Shown piece after piece: positions 54,238-62,059 of a DNA stretch of 64,000 bases. Numbering within the stretch: position 1 is the first letter of the stretch; every line of letters begins with the position of its first letter. A model generated the notes under the pieces. The model worked only from the letters and a program-made list of their open reading frames with translations. It did no database searches and was not told where the DNA came from. The stretch is from Nocardiopsis terrae (GTDB lineage Bacteria > Actinomycetota > Actinomycetes > Streptosporangiales > Streptosporangiaceae), in NCBI RefSeq assembly GCF_014651695.1, contig NZ_BMXJ01000005.1:449415-513414 (forward strand), read 5' to 3'. The translations under genes and the position numbers were made by a program.

Positions 54238-56421
54238 ATGACAGCGCAGCCCGGCCAGCCCGACGAGGTCCTCTTCGACCTGCCCGGACAGGAGAGGAAG
54301 GAACCGGCCAGGGGAAAGGCCGACACAGCGAGGAGCCGTCGCCCGGCCAAGCGTCGGCCCGCCGACCGGCTCCCCGTGGCGCGCGTGATCGTCGACACCC
54401 CGCTGCCGCACCTGGACCGCTACTTCGACTACCGGGTACCGGCCGACATGGACGAGGCCGCCGTGCCCGGGTGCAGGGTCAAGGTGCGTTTCAACGGCCG
54501 CCTGCTCGCGGGGTTCCTCGCCGAGCGGGTGGAGAGTTCGGAGTTCGCCGGACAGCTGGCCTACCTGGAGACGGTGGTCTCCCCCGAACCCGTGCTCACC
54601 CCGGAGATCCTGTCGTTGTCCAGGGCCGTCGCCGACCGGTACGCGGGCACCCTGAGCGACGTCCTGCGGTTGGCGGTACCTCCCCGGCACGCGCGGGTGG
54701 AGAAGGAGGCCGCGCTCGAGGAGCGGGCCCGGGAGGAGGACGTCGAGGGCGTGGAGCCCGCCGACGAGGATCCTCCCGAGACCCCCGAGACCGCGCTCCC
54801 GCCCGAGGACGGCGCCCCCGTCCAGGAGACGGTGGAGGCGGCCGTACTGGAGGTGGACCCCGGCCCCTGGGACGCCTACCCGGAGGGCCCCGCCTTCATC
54901 AGGGCGTTGCACGCGGGACGCCCGGCCCGCGCGGTGTGGAACGCCCTGCCCGGCGGCGACTGGACCGACGCGATCGCGGTGGCGGCCGAGGCCGCCCTGG
55001 GCGCGGGGCGCGGCACCGTGGTGGTGCTGCCCGACGGCCGCGACGTGGCCGCGGTGGACGCGGCGCTCACCCGGCACCTGGGCGAGGGCCGCCACGCGGC
55101 GCTCACAGCCGACCTGGGACCCGCGAAACGGTACCGGAGTTGGTTGTCCGTGCTGCGCGGCCAGGTGCGGGTCGTGGTGGGCACCCGGGCCGCCGTCTTC
55201 GCACCCGTCCGCGACCTGGGGCTGGTGGTCCTGTGGGACGACGGCGATGACGTGCACGTGGACCCGCACGCCCCCTACCTGCACGCGCGCACGGTTCTGG
55301 CGATGCGGGCACACCGGGCCGGCGCCGCGGCGCTGATCGGCGGACACACCCGTACCACCGACGCCCAGTTGCTGGTGGAGTCCGGGTGGGCGCGCCCGCT
55401 GGTAGCCGACCGGGCGACGCTGCGCAGCCGCGCCCCGCTGGTCAAACCCGCCGGTGACGACCGCGAACTCGCCCGGGACGGGGCCGCCCGGTCCGCGCGG
55501 ATGCCGAGCGTGGCCCTGCGTTCGGCACGCGAGGCGGCCAAGAGCGGTCCGGTGCTGTTCCAGGTTCCGCGCCGGGGTTACCTCAACACCCTGGCTTGCG
55601 CGGGCTGCCGTGAACCCGCGCGCTGCGACGCCTGCAACGGGCCGTTGGCAGTGCGCGGATCACACGCCATGCCCTCGTGCGGCTGGTGCGGCCGGGTGGC
55701 GGGGCAGTGGGCGTGCCCCGGGTGCGGGGCGAGCCGGATGCGCGCGGTGGTGGTGGGCGCCCGCCGGACCGCGGAGGAGCTGGGCCGGGCCTTCCCCTCC
55801 CTGACCGTTCGTACCTCCGGCCGTGAGGAAGTGCTCTCCGAGGTCCCGGACAAACCGTCGCTGGTGGTGGCCACCCCCGGAGCCGAGCCGGCGGTCACCG
55901 GCGGCGGGTACGCGGCGGCGGTGCTGCTGGACGGGTGGGCGCTGCTCAACCGGGCCGACCTGCGTGCCTCTGAGGAGACCCTGCGGCGCTGGCTGAACGC
56001 GTCCGCTCTGGTCCGGCCGGGCGGCGCGGTGGTGGTGTCCGCGGACGTCTCACTGCCAGTGGTGCAGTCACTGGTGCGATGGGATCCGGGTGGTTTCGCC
56101 GAACGCGAACTGGCCGAGCGCAGGGAGCTCGGGTTCCCCCCTGCGGTGTCGATGGCCTCGGTCACCGGTGCCCCCGAACACGTGCGCGAGCTGCTGGACC
56201 AGATCGAGCTCCCGGAACGGGCCGAGCTGCTGGGGCCGGTGCCGGTCGGTCCGGAACGCACCGACAGCAGCACCGACCAGACCGAACGCGCCCTGTTGCG
56301 AGTGCCGCGCGGGTCGGTCGGAGAGCTCACCCGGGCGTTGAAGACGGCGGCCTCGGCGCGCAGCGCACGCCGGGACGAGCACCTGGCCCAGGTCCGGGTG
56401 GACCCGCTGCACGTGCTCTAG
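54238..56421 (+). CDS. priA: PriA-like primosomal protein lacking helicase motifs
   Basis: A 727-residue homologue of the replication-restart protein PriA. The N-terminal DNA-binding part (ARVIVDTPLPHLDRYFDYRV, then PGCRVKVRFNGRLLAGF) and the eight zinc-binding cysteines (Cys454, 457, 463, 466, 481, 484, 493 and 496) are kept. The ATPase motifs are not: the Walker A region reads GAGRGTVVVLPDGRD without GKT, and the DEEH box reads VLWDDGDD. Actinobacterial PriA proteins are known to lack helicase motifs, so it probably acts as a structural loader. A Glu-rich insertion lies at about 165-215. The ATG 54238 has AGGAG only two bases upstream; GTG 54235 is possible. Confidence 0.88.
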   Translation: MTAQPGQPDEVLFDLPGQERKEPARGKADTARSRRPAKRRPADRLPVARVIVDTPLPHLDRYFDYRVPADMDEAAVPGCRVKVRFNGRLLAGFLAERVESSEFAGQLAYLETVVSPEPVLTPEILSLSRAVADRYAGTLSDVLRLAVPPRHARVEKEAALEERAREEDVEGVEPADEDPPETPETALPPEDGAPVQETVEAAVLEVDPGPWDAYPEGPAFIRALHAGRPARAVWNALPGGDWTDAIAVAAEAALGAGRGTVVVLPDGRDVAAVDAALTRHLGEGRHAALTADLGPAKRYRSWLSVLRGQVRVVVGTRAAVFAPVRDLGLVVLWDDGDDVHVDPHAPYLHARTVLAMRAHRAGAAALIGGHTRTTDAQLLVESGWARPLVADRATLRSRAPLVKPAGDDRELARDGAARSARMPSVALRSAREAAKSGPVLFQVPRRGYLNTLACAGCREPARCDACNGPLAVRGSHAMPSCGWCGRVAGQWACPGCGASRMRAVVVGARRTAEELGRAFPSLTVRTSGREEVLSEVPDKPSLVVATPGAEPAVTGGGYAAAVLLDGWALLNRADLRASEETLRRWLNASALVRPGGAVVVSADVSLPVVQSLVRWDPGGFAERELAERRELGFPPAVSMASVTGAPEHVRELLDQIELPERAELLGPVPVGPERTDSSTDQTERALLRVPRGSVGELTRALKTAASARSARRDEHLAQVRVDPLHVL

Positions 56422-56969
56422 TCCGTTGGCTCCGCACCGAAGCGGGCCCGGTGGAGGTCCCGGAGGAGGGCGATCTCGGCGCCGTGGTGGATGAACTCGC
56501 GGTTCAGGTGCAGGATGAGCACGACCAGGGGGAAGTCGGACCACTGGGATGCCTCGGCGTCGCCCACGGGGACGGCCAGGGCGTCGTCGTCCAGCTCCTG
56601 GACGTGGTCGGACCAGGTGAGGTAGGCGTTGCGCAGGCGCTGCCTGGCCTCGGCGGCGCTGCCGGGCCAGTCGATGGTGTCGCGGTTGGCCGTGCGGTCG
56701 CCGAAGTGCCAGTTGATGCGGGTCTCGAACAGGTCCACCACGATGTGGCCGAGGCGCCAGGCGATGGTGGTGACCGGAGGGGGTTCGGGTGCGGGGTAGG
56801 CGCCGTCGGGCGCGTGGCGGCCGTCCGGCAGTCTGCGGACGGTCCAGCTGTCCGGGACCGGCTCCCAGTAGTACTCGGCGTCGGTGAGCCCCTCCAGCCG
56901 GGGCCACAGCGAGAAGTCCCAGTAGAACCGCATCTGGGCCAGGATCTCGCCGTTCCAGTTCAGTGCCAT
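56418..56969 (-). CDS. DinB-fold (DfsB-like) family protein
   Basis: A 183-residue four-helix-bundle protein of the DinB/YfiT superfamily (unrelated to DNA polymerase IV). The histidines that usually bind metal are seen in AWRLGHIVVDLFE and NREFIHHGAEIALLRDL. A short insertion between helices carries a Pro-rich loop. Members act as mycothiol- or bacillithiol-dependent transferases, though the partner here is not known. ATG 56969 has GGGGAG seven bases upstream. It converges on priA with a four-base overlap (CTAG), and its start overlaps the stop of the DUF574-like gene. Confidence 0.82.
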   Translation of the reverse strand: MALNWNGEILAQMRFYWDFSLWPRLEGLTDAEYYWEPVPDSWTVRRLPDGRHAPDGAYPAPEPPPVTTIAWRLGHIVVDLFETRINWHFGDRTANRDTIDWPGSAAEARQRLRNAYLTWSDHVQELDDDALAVPVGDAEASQWSDFPLVVLILHLNREFIHHGAEIALLRDLHRARFGAEPTD

Positions 56970-57676
56970 CGGCGCACTCCCCTTCCTCGCTCGGGCGCGC
57001 GGCCCAGTCCGCCCAGGGTTCCACATCCCGGCGCGGGCACGTCGTCATCCGGGTAGGGCCACCAGGTGAGATCGGCGACCACCGGTTCGACGGGAAGGAA
57101 GGGATCGAAGGCCCGTTCGGCCACGGTTCGGGGCGCCGTGGAGGTGAGGGCGAGGTAACCTCCGCCGCGCATCACCGAGTGGAGGGCGGCGAGCCCGGTG
57201 GGCGGGGCCTCCTCGGTGAAGGGGCGGGTCATCAGTACGGCGACGGGCTCGTCGAAGTCGACGAGCCCGCTGGTGTGGAGGCGGCGGAGCAGGGCCCCGT
57301 CCCCGGTACCGGAAGCCTCACCGGACAGGACGGCCGCGTCGTCCGCGGCGGCGAGTATCCCGGCGGTCCCGTGCGGTGCGACGTGCACGACCGCGGCTTC
57401 GGCGTCGGCCCGGTGCACGCGCTCGGCGGTCCCGGGCACGGAGCACCCCCAGTCCACGAACTGGCGGACGCCGGCGTCGGCGCACAGGTAGTCGATGACC
57501 CGGCCGAGAAAGGCCTGGTGGAGGCGGGTCTGCTCGACCCGGTCCGGGTCCGGCGGCGCGCAGGAGCTCCCGTCGAGGTTGACGACACGGGGTTTGCGCC
57601 CCGGTACGTGCGGGGGTTTCCGTTCTCGGAACACGGCCGTGAGGGGACCTGCCTTGGGTCCTCGGACGTCCGTCAC
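56960..57676 (-). CDS. DUF574 (SAV2177-like) methyltransferase, probably degenerate
   Basis: A 238-residue protein that resembles the actinomycete S-adenosyl-methyltransferase family DUF574. It keeps RVVNLDGSSCAPPDPDRVEQTR and VRQFVDWGCSVPGTAERVH, but the usual SAM-binding strand with a VDNDP-like motif is replaced by VVHVAPHGTAGILAAADDAA. The protein may therefore not bind SAM normally. GTG 57676 has GGGGAG seven bases upstream; the frame runs to 58012 without homology. Its end overlaps the DinB-fold gene start by ten bases, indicating translational coupling. Confidence 0.62.
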   Translation of the reverse strand: MTDVRGPKAGPLTAVFRERKPPHVPGRKPRVVNLDGSSCAPPDPDRVEQTRLHQAFLGRVIDYLCADAGVRQFVDWGCSVPGTAERVHRADAEAAVVHVAPHGTAGILAAADDAAVLSGEASGTGDGALLRRLHTSGLVDFDEPVAVLMTRPFTEEAPPTGLAALHSVMRGGGYLALTSTAPRTVAERAFDPFLPVEPVVADLTWWPYPDDDVPAPGCGTLGGLGRAPERGRGVRRWH

Positions 57677-58002
57677 GATCACGCTCCCCCAGCCGGTTCG
57701 CTCGCGGGAGGCAGGACGCTCCGTCGGGGCGGACCGGTCGGGTCCGGCGACGGCGCGCCTTGCCGTCAGGGCCTGATAGTACAGCTTGTGAACGTGATTC
57801 CCAGCACACACCTGGGTGAAATGTGCCTTATTGCGCCTTATGTAGGGTCGTGCGTCGCAAGCTTTTGTGAGCCCGAGGTCCCGGCTCTCGCTCCGAACAC
57901 CGCGCGGCGCCCCGGACTCTCCCCCGAAACGGGCACACCGATACTGGGAGAGGAGAGAACCGATCCGCAGCAGCAGCCCCCGACTGTTCAGGAGTCGTAC
58001 CG
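57677..58002. other. Divergent intergenic region
   Basis: No gene is supported in these 326 bp. It is the most AT-rich stretch nearby. It contains a minus-strand -10-like TACTAT (near 57777) and a 7-bp direct repeat, GCCTTAT, at 57825-57831 and 57835-57841 with 10-bp periodicity. It presumably holds promoters for the DUF574-like gene and the plus-strand membrane protein. Confidence 0.45.
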
Positions 58003-58518
58003 GTGCCCCCACCCCCTTCCGCGCCCGAGCCCGCGTTCGGCCCGGCCTCAGCCGTGGCTCGCCTCAGCGGAGCCGGGGCGGCGCACGTCGCGGTGCTCCT
58101 CCTGGTCTTCCCCATCGCGGACAGCGCGCTGGACGGAACCGGAGGACTCCCCCACCCCGTCGCGGTCTTCTACGGTCTGGTGCTGGTGACCCACACGCTG
58201 CCGTTCGCGCTGCTGCTCCTCGTGGTGAGAACCCTGGGCAGGGGCAGGCGCCTGGTCACCCACCCGACGCTGCCCGTGATCGGGGCCGTACCGAGCACGG
58301 TCCTCTACGCTCTGTTCGGTATCTCCCTGGTGTCGTGGGAGCCCAGTCCGTCGACCGTGGTGCTCACGCTGTTCCTGGCCCTGTTCGGCTTCGGAGTCCA
58401 GGTGGCACTGTGCCACCTCGTCCTCCGCCCGAAGAGGACGTCAACGGTCACACTGTTCACCCTCGCCCTGCCCGCCCTGGTCTGGGGCCTGGCCCTGGTG
58501 GGGCACCGGCTCGGCTAG
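58003..58518 (+). CDS. Hypothetical four-helix membrane protein
   Basis: A 171-residue integral membrane protein with four predicted helices, roughly at 25-43 (AHVAVLLLVFPIADSAL), 55-76 (VFYGLVLVTHTLPFALLLLV), 92-112 and 120-140, and a last one near 150-168. GTG 58003 has AGGAG eight bases upstream. I do not recognise the family. It ends with a four-base overlap into the convergent cysteine desulfurase-like gene. The role is unknown. Confidence 0.65.
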   Translation: MPPPPSAPEPAFGPASAVARLSGAGAAHVAVLLLVFPIADSALDGTGGLPHPVAVFYGLVLVTHTLPFALLLLVVRTLGRGRRLVTHPTLPVIGAVPSTVLYALFGISLVSWEPSPSTVVLTLFLALFGFGVQVALCHLVLRPKRTSTVTLFTLALPALVWGLALVGHRLG

Positions 58519-59906
58519 AGGACGTTGCGCGGGTCCGGAACCGGGGCGAGACGGCCGTCGCAGTCGGCGTACTCCCAGCGCGGTCCCCTCGCGACCAGGT
58601 CGGCGACGGCGCCCACCAGACGGTCGACGTGCTCCTCGGTGGTTCCCACACCCAGGCTCGCGCGCACCGCCTGCGTGTGCCCCTCGGGCAACAGGTGGCC
58701 GGTGAGCGGGTGGGCGCAGAACAGGCCGTCCCGGACGCCGATCCCGTACTCCGCGGAAAGCGCCGAGGCGAGCAGGTCGGCGGGCAGGCCGTCGACCACG
58801 AACGAGACGATCCCGACCCGCGCGTGCTCGGCCCCCCACAGGGTCAGCTCGTGCACACCGTCGATCTCCGCCAGCCCGGCCCGCAGGCGCTCCAACAGAG
58901 CGGCTTCGCGGATGTGCTGCAGGGACAGGGTCCGGTTGGTGAAGGTCTCGCAGGCCGCCGCCAGGGCCACGGCCCCCAGCACGTTCGGGCTCCCCGCCTC
59001 GTGGCGGGCCGGGAGGTCGTTCCAGACGACGTCGTGCTCGGTGACCTTCCGCGTCGCTCCCCCGCCGGCCAGGTACGGGGTGGCCTCGCGCAGCCAGTCG
59101 GCCCGGCCCGCGAGCACGCCCGAGCCGAAGGGCGCGTAGAGCTTGTGCCCGGACAGGGCCACGTAGTCCGCACCGGTCCCGGTGAGGCTGAACGGCAGGT
59201 GCGGCACGTACTGGGCGGCGTCCACCAGCACCCGGGCGCCCTCGGCGTGCGCGGCCTCGACCAGTTCCTCCACCGGCCAGATCTCACCGGTGACGTTGGA
59301 GGCCGCGGTGACGCAGAGCAGCCTGGGACCCTCGGGTGCCTCCGCCAGAGCGGCGCGGGCGGCCCCGACGGCGGCCTCCGGGCTCTCCGGCAGCGGCAGC
59401 CGGACCACCTTCGCCGCACGTGAGGCCGGGTGCTCCCAGGGGAGCAGGCTCGCGTGGTGCTCGGACTCGAAGACCACCACGGTGCACCCTTCGGGCACCG
59501 CCCGGGCCAGCAGGTTGACGGCGTCGGTGGTGCCCCGGACGAACACCACGGCGTCGGCGGAACCGCCCTGGTCCGCCTGGGTGCGCACGCCGAGGAAGCG
59601 GGCGACGCTGCGGCGGGCTCGCTCGTAGGCGTCGGTGCTGACCTGTGAGTGGTGTCCGGCTCCGCGGTGGACGCTGGCGTAGAACGGCAGGGCCTCGGAG
59701 AGGGCCTCCGCCACACTGGTCAGGCAGGGGGCGCTGGCCGCGTAGTCGAAGTTGGCGTACTCCGCGTACTCCCCGGTGACCAGCGGGACCCCGCCCTCGG
59801 CGGTGACGATCGAGCACTCGCGGGCCGCGGCCCGGTCGGCGGCGTGGGCCGTGCGGGCGGCGGAGCGGCTGGAGCGGGTGGGGTCGAACGGGACGACAGT
59901 GGTCAT
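58515..59906 (-). CDS. Class V aminotransferase fold enzyme, cysteine desulfurase (SufS/Csd)-like
   Basis: A 463-residue PLP enzyme. PLP contacts are His151 (ESEHHASLLPW), Asp229 (VLVDAAQYVPHLPF) and the Schiff-base Lys255 (ALSGHKLYAPFGSG). Cys397 in VRDGLFCAHPL aligns with the catalytic cysteine of SufS/CsdA-type enzymes, so sulfur or selenium transfer is plausible. The RGTTDAVNLLA loop is also typical. An N-terminal extension of about 45 residues precedes the core. No sufBCD genes are adjacent. A SAM-IV riboswitch upstream means the gene is shut down when SAM is abundant, linking it to methionine/cysteine sulfur metabolism. The exact substrate is not known. Confidence 0.85.
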   Translation of the reverse strand: MTTVVPFDPTRSSRSAARTAHAADRAAARECSIVTAEGGVPLVTGEYAEYANFDYAASAPCLTSVAEALSEALPFYASVHRGAGHHSQVSTDAYERARRSVARFLGVRTQADQGGSADAVVFVRGTTDAVNLLARAVPEGCTVVVFESEHHASLLPWEHPASRAAKVVRLPLPESPEAAVGAARAALAEAPEGPRLLCVTAASNVTGEIWPVEELVEAAHAEGARVLVDAAQYVPHLPFSLTGTGADYVALSGHKLYAPFGSGVLAGRADWLREATPYLAGGGATRKVTEHDVVWNDLPARHEAGSPNVLGAVALAAACETFTNRTLSLQHIREAALLERLRAGLAEIDGVHELTLWGAEHARVGIVSFVVDGLPADLLASALSAEYGIGVRDGLFCAHPLTGHLLPEGHTQAVRASLGVGTTEEHVDRLVGAVADLVARGPRWEYADCDGRLAPVPDPRNVL

Positions 59907-59967
59907 GGGGCACCTCTTCTGCGAGTCGTGGGACCCACAGGGGTACGCCGGATGACGGCTTCACCTC

Positions 59968-60090
59968 AGGGGTCCGCGCTTGTCTGACACGGTCGTGTCG
60001 GGACCTGGTCCTCACCCGGGGCACCCCACCGCGGAAGGAGGGTTGCCGACCAGCTAGCCGGGGCTTGTCGCTGGTACTCGTGACCTGTGC
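59968..60090 (-). ncRNA. SAM-IV riboswitch
   Basis: On the minus strand the core has GGTCACGAGTACCAGCG, AAGCCCCGGCTAGCTGG, TCGGCAACCCTCC, GCGGTGGGGTGCCCCGGGTG and closing GGACCAGG. It is followed by the SAM-IV-type 3' elements: a GACAC/GTGTC hairpin and AAGCGCGGACC. This matches the actinomycete SAM-IV class, which shares its SAM-binding core with SAM-I. It lies about 60 bases upstream of the cysteine desulfurase-like gene. Ends are approximate. Confidence 0.88.
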
Positions 60091-60157
60091 CGAAATCTAA
60101 CACAGGGTCCGCCCGGGACGCATCCGCGTGTCCCTGTGTCCTGGACCACGACCCCGC

Positions 60158-60188
60158 TTGACACCCGCCGCCACGGCTGGGCCATACT
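60158..60188 (+). promoter_or_regulatory. Candidate promoter of the DUF3870-CoA transferase operon
   Basis: A consensus -35 box TTGACA (60158-60163) is followed after 19 bases by CATACT (60183-60188). Transcription would start near 60195, with a leader of about 80 bases. The 367-bp divergent region (59907-60273) also contains the SAM-IV riboswitch on the other strand and nothing else gene-like. Confidence 0.4.
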
Positions 60189-60244
60189 GATCCCGAACTG
60201 CCCTCATGTCGCGGGTGTCCGGTTCCCCCGGCCGCCCTTCAGGC

Positions 60245-60273
60245 GCGAGACTCCAGTGCGTTGGAGTTTTCGC
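60245..60273 (+). promoter_or_regulatory. Hairpin sequestering the ribosome-binding site of the DUF3870 gene
   Basis: GCGA-ACTCCA pairs with TGGAGT-TCGC around a six-base loop, with small internal bulges. The 3' arm contains the GGAG Shine-Dalgarno sequence (60263-60266), and the stem ends at the ATG. This could limit translation initiation. Confidence 0.35.
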
Positions 60274-60696
60274 ATGCCCGCAGACGAGAGGTGCCTTCCG
60301 TTGTACGGCGACGACCGTATTCAGCAGATCTTCCGCAACCCCAGGGTTGTCCTCATCTCCGGCTACGCCCGCCTCCCCGACTCGGTGGCGAGCCATTCCC
60401 AGTACCAGCGGCTCGGCGTCGTACTCGCGGTGGACTCCGCGGACGGCCGTATCGTCGCCGCGGACACCACCCTGCTCACCGACCTGGCGAAGGACTTCTT
60501 CCGGGCCCTGGTCGAGGGCGCCTCGGTGACCGAGGACATCGCGGAGATCGTCCAGCGGGTCCAGACGCGGTACGCGGGCCACTCCGGCGCCGCCCTCACC
60601 ACCGCGCTGCGCCGCTGCCTGGAGACCTATTACCAGCTGCGGGACGGCGACCAGCTGCCCGGCGGCCCCGCCAACGACCACGACGGCAAGGAGTGA
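60274..60696 (+). CDS. DUF3870 protein
   Basis: A 140-residue protein of the DUF3870 family, recognised from VLISGYARLPDSVASHSQYQ, VLAVDSADGRIVAADTTLLT and GASVTEDIAEIVQRVQTRY. Such proteins are usually encoded with acyl-CoA metabolism genes, and their function is unknown. ATG 60274 has GGAG seven bases upstream; the frame to 60136 adds non-homologous sequence. It is seven bases before the CoA-transferase gene and is probably translated from the same mRNA. Confidence 0.82.
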   Translation: MPADERCLPLYGDDRIQQIFRNPRVVLISGYARLPDSVASHSQYQRLGVVLAVDSADGRIVAADTTLLTDLAKDFFRALVEGASVTEDIAEIVQRVQTRYAGHSGAALTTALRRCLETYYQLRDGDQLPGGPANDHDGKE

Positions 60697-60703
60697 CCTC
60701 CAC

Positions 60704-61993
60704 ATGAGCGCGACCAGCCCGGAAACCGGCCCCGAACCGGACCCGCCCCTGCCCCTCGCCGGGGTACGGGTGGCCGACCTGTCCCGGGTCCTGGCGGGCC
60801 CGTACGCGACCATGCTCCTCGCCGACATGGGCGCCGAGGTGGTGAAGGTGGAGCAGCCCGGCCGGGGCGACGACACCCGGTCCTGGGGGCCGCCCTACGC
60901 CGAACCGGCCGAGGAGCACCGGGAACACCACTCCCCCGGCGAGGCCGCCTACTTCCTGTCCGTGAACCGGAACAAGCGCAGCCTGGCCGTGGACCTCAAG
61001 GACCCCGAGGGGCTGGCCGCCGTCCAGGAGCTGTGCGCCACCTCGGACGTGGTCATCCAGAACTTCCGCCCCGGGGTGATCGACCGGCTCGGCCTGGGCT
61101 ACGAGGAGATCAGCAGACGCAACCCGGCCGTGGTGTACTGCTCGGTGAGCGGTTTCGGCCCCGGACACCAGCCCGCCACCCGCCCGGGCTTCGACATCGT
61201 CGTGCAGGCGGAGAGCGGCCTGATGGCGACCACAGGTCCCGCCGACGGCCCGGCCAGCAAGGTGGGGGTGGCGCTCACCGACGTCCTCACCGGGCTGAAC
61301 GCCGCCGTGGGCATCCTCGGCGCGCTCATGCGGGCCCGGGCGACGGGGCGGGGCGAGAACATCAGCGTCTCGCTGATCAACTCCACCCTGTCCAGCCTGG
61401 TCAACCTCACCCAGCAGGCCCTGGTCACCGGCACCGAACCCGCCCGTGTGGGCAACGCGCACACCACCATCGTGCCGTACCAGGCGTTCCCCGCCCAGGA
61501 CGCGGAGATCGTGGTCGCCGCGGGGAACGACGCCCTGTACCAGCGCCTGTGTACCGCCATCGACCGCCCCGACCTGGGCGGTGACCCCCGTTACGCCACC
61601 AACCCGGACCGGGTGGCGCACCGGGACGAGCTGGTGGGGGAACTCTCGGCGACACTGCGCACCCGGCCCGCCGAGCACTGGATGGAGGTCCTGGTCGGCG
61701 CCGGGGTCCCGGTCGGCCGGGTGCGGGGCGTGCTGGACGCGCTGCGCACCGCCGACGCCAGCGGGGACGACGTCCTGCGCACGGTCGAGCACCCCACCGC
61801 CGGGCTCCTGGAGCAGGTACGGGCGGGTTTCCGGATGGAGCACACACCCGCCCCGATGACCGCTCCCCCGCTGCTGGGACAGCACTCCGCGCAGGTGCTC
61901 GCCGAGCTGGGCCTGACCGCGGAGCGGATCGAGGACCTGCTCAGGAGCGGGGCCGTACAGCAGACCGACGTCCGGAGCTCCGAGACCCGCTAG
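60704..61993 (+). CDS. CaiB/BaiF family (type III) CoA-transferase
   Basis: A 429-residue family III CoA-transferase. The core begins LAGVRVADLSRVLAGPYATM and has GAEVVKVEQPGRGDDTR, FLSVNRNKRSLAVDLKDPEG, and VIQNFRPGVIDRLGLGYEE. The catalytic aspartate lies in VGVALTDVLTGLNA. The C-terminal domain has the expected NAHTTIVPYQAF. With a glutaryl-CoA dehydrogenase-like gene next to it, a succinyl-CoA:glutarate CoA-transferase role is attractive, but other dicarboxylates are possible. AAGGAG lies ten bases upstream of the ATG; the frame follows DUF3870 by seven bases. Confidence 0.9.
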   Translation: MSATSPETGPEPDPPLPLAGVRVADLSRVLAGPYATMLLADMGAEVVKVEQPGRGDDTRSWGPPYAEPAEEHREHHSPGEAAYFLSVNRNKRSLAVDLKDPEGLAAVQELCATSDVVIQNFRPGVIDRLGLGYEEISRRNPAVVYCSVSGFGPGHQPATRPGFDIVVQAESGLMATTGPADGPASKVGVALTDVLTGLNAAVGILGALMRARATGRGENISVSLINSTLSSLVNLTQQALVTGTEPARVGNAHTTIVPYQAFPAQDAEIVVAAGNDALYQRLCTAIDRPDLGGDPRYATNPDRVAHRDELVGELSATLRTRPAEHWMEVLVGAGVPVGRVRGVLDALRTADASGDDVLRTVEHPTAGLLEQVRAGFRMEHTPAPMTAPPLLGQHSAQVLAELGLTAERIEDLLRSGAVQQTDVRSSETR

Positions 61994-62059
61994 GTCCGGC
62001 GGACCAGCACCCCACAGACCTCACACACGTCACCGAAGCACCACGAAGGGACACACACC

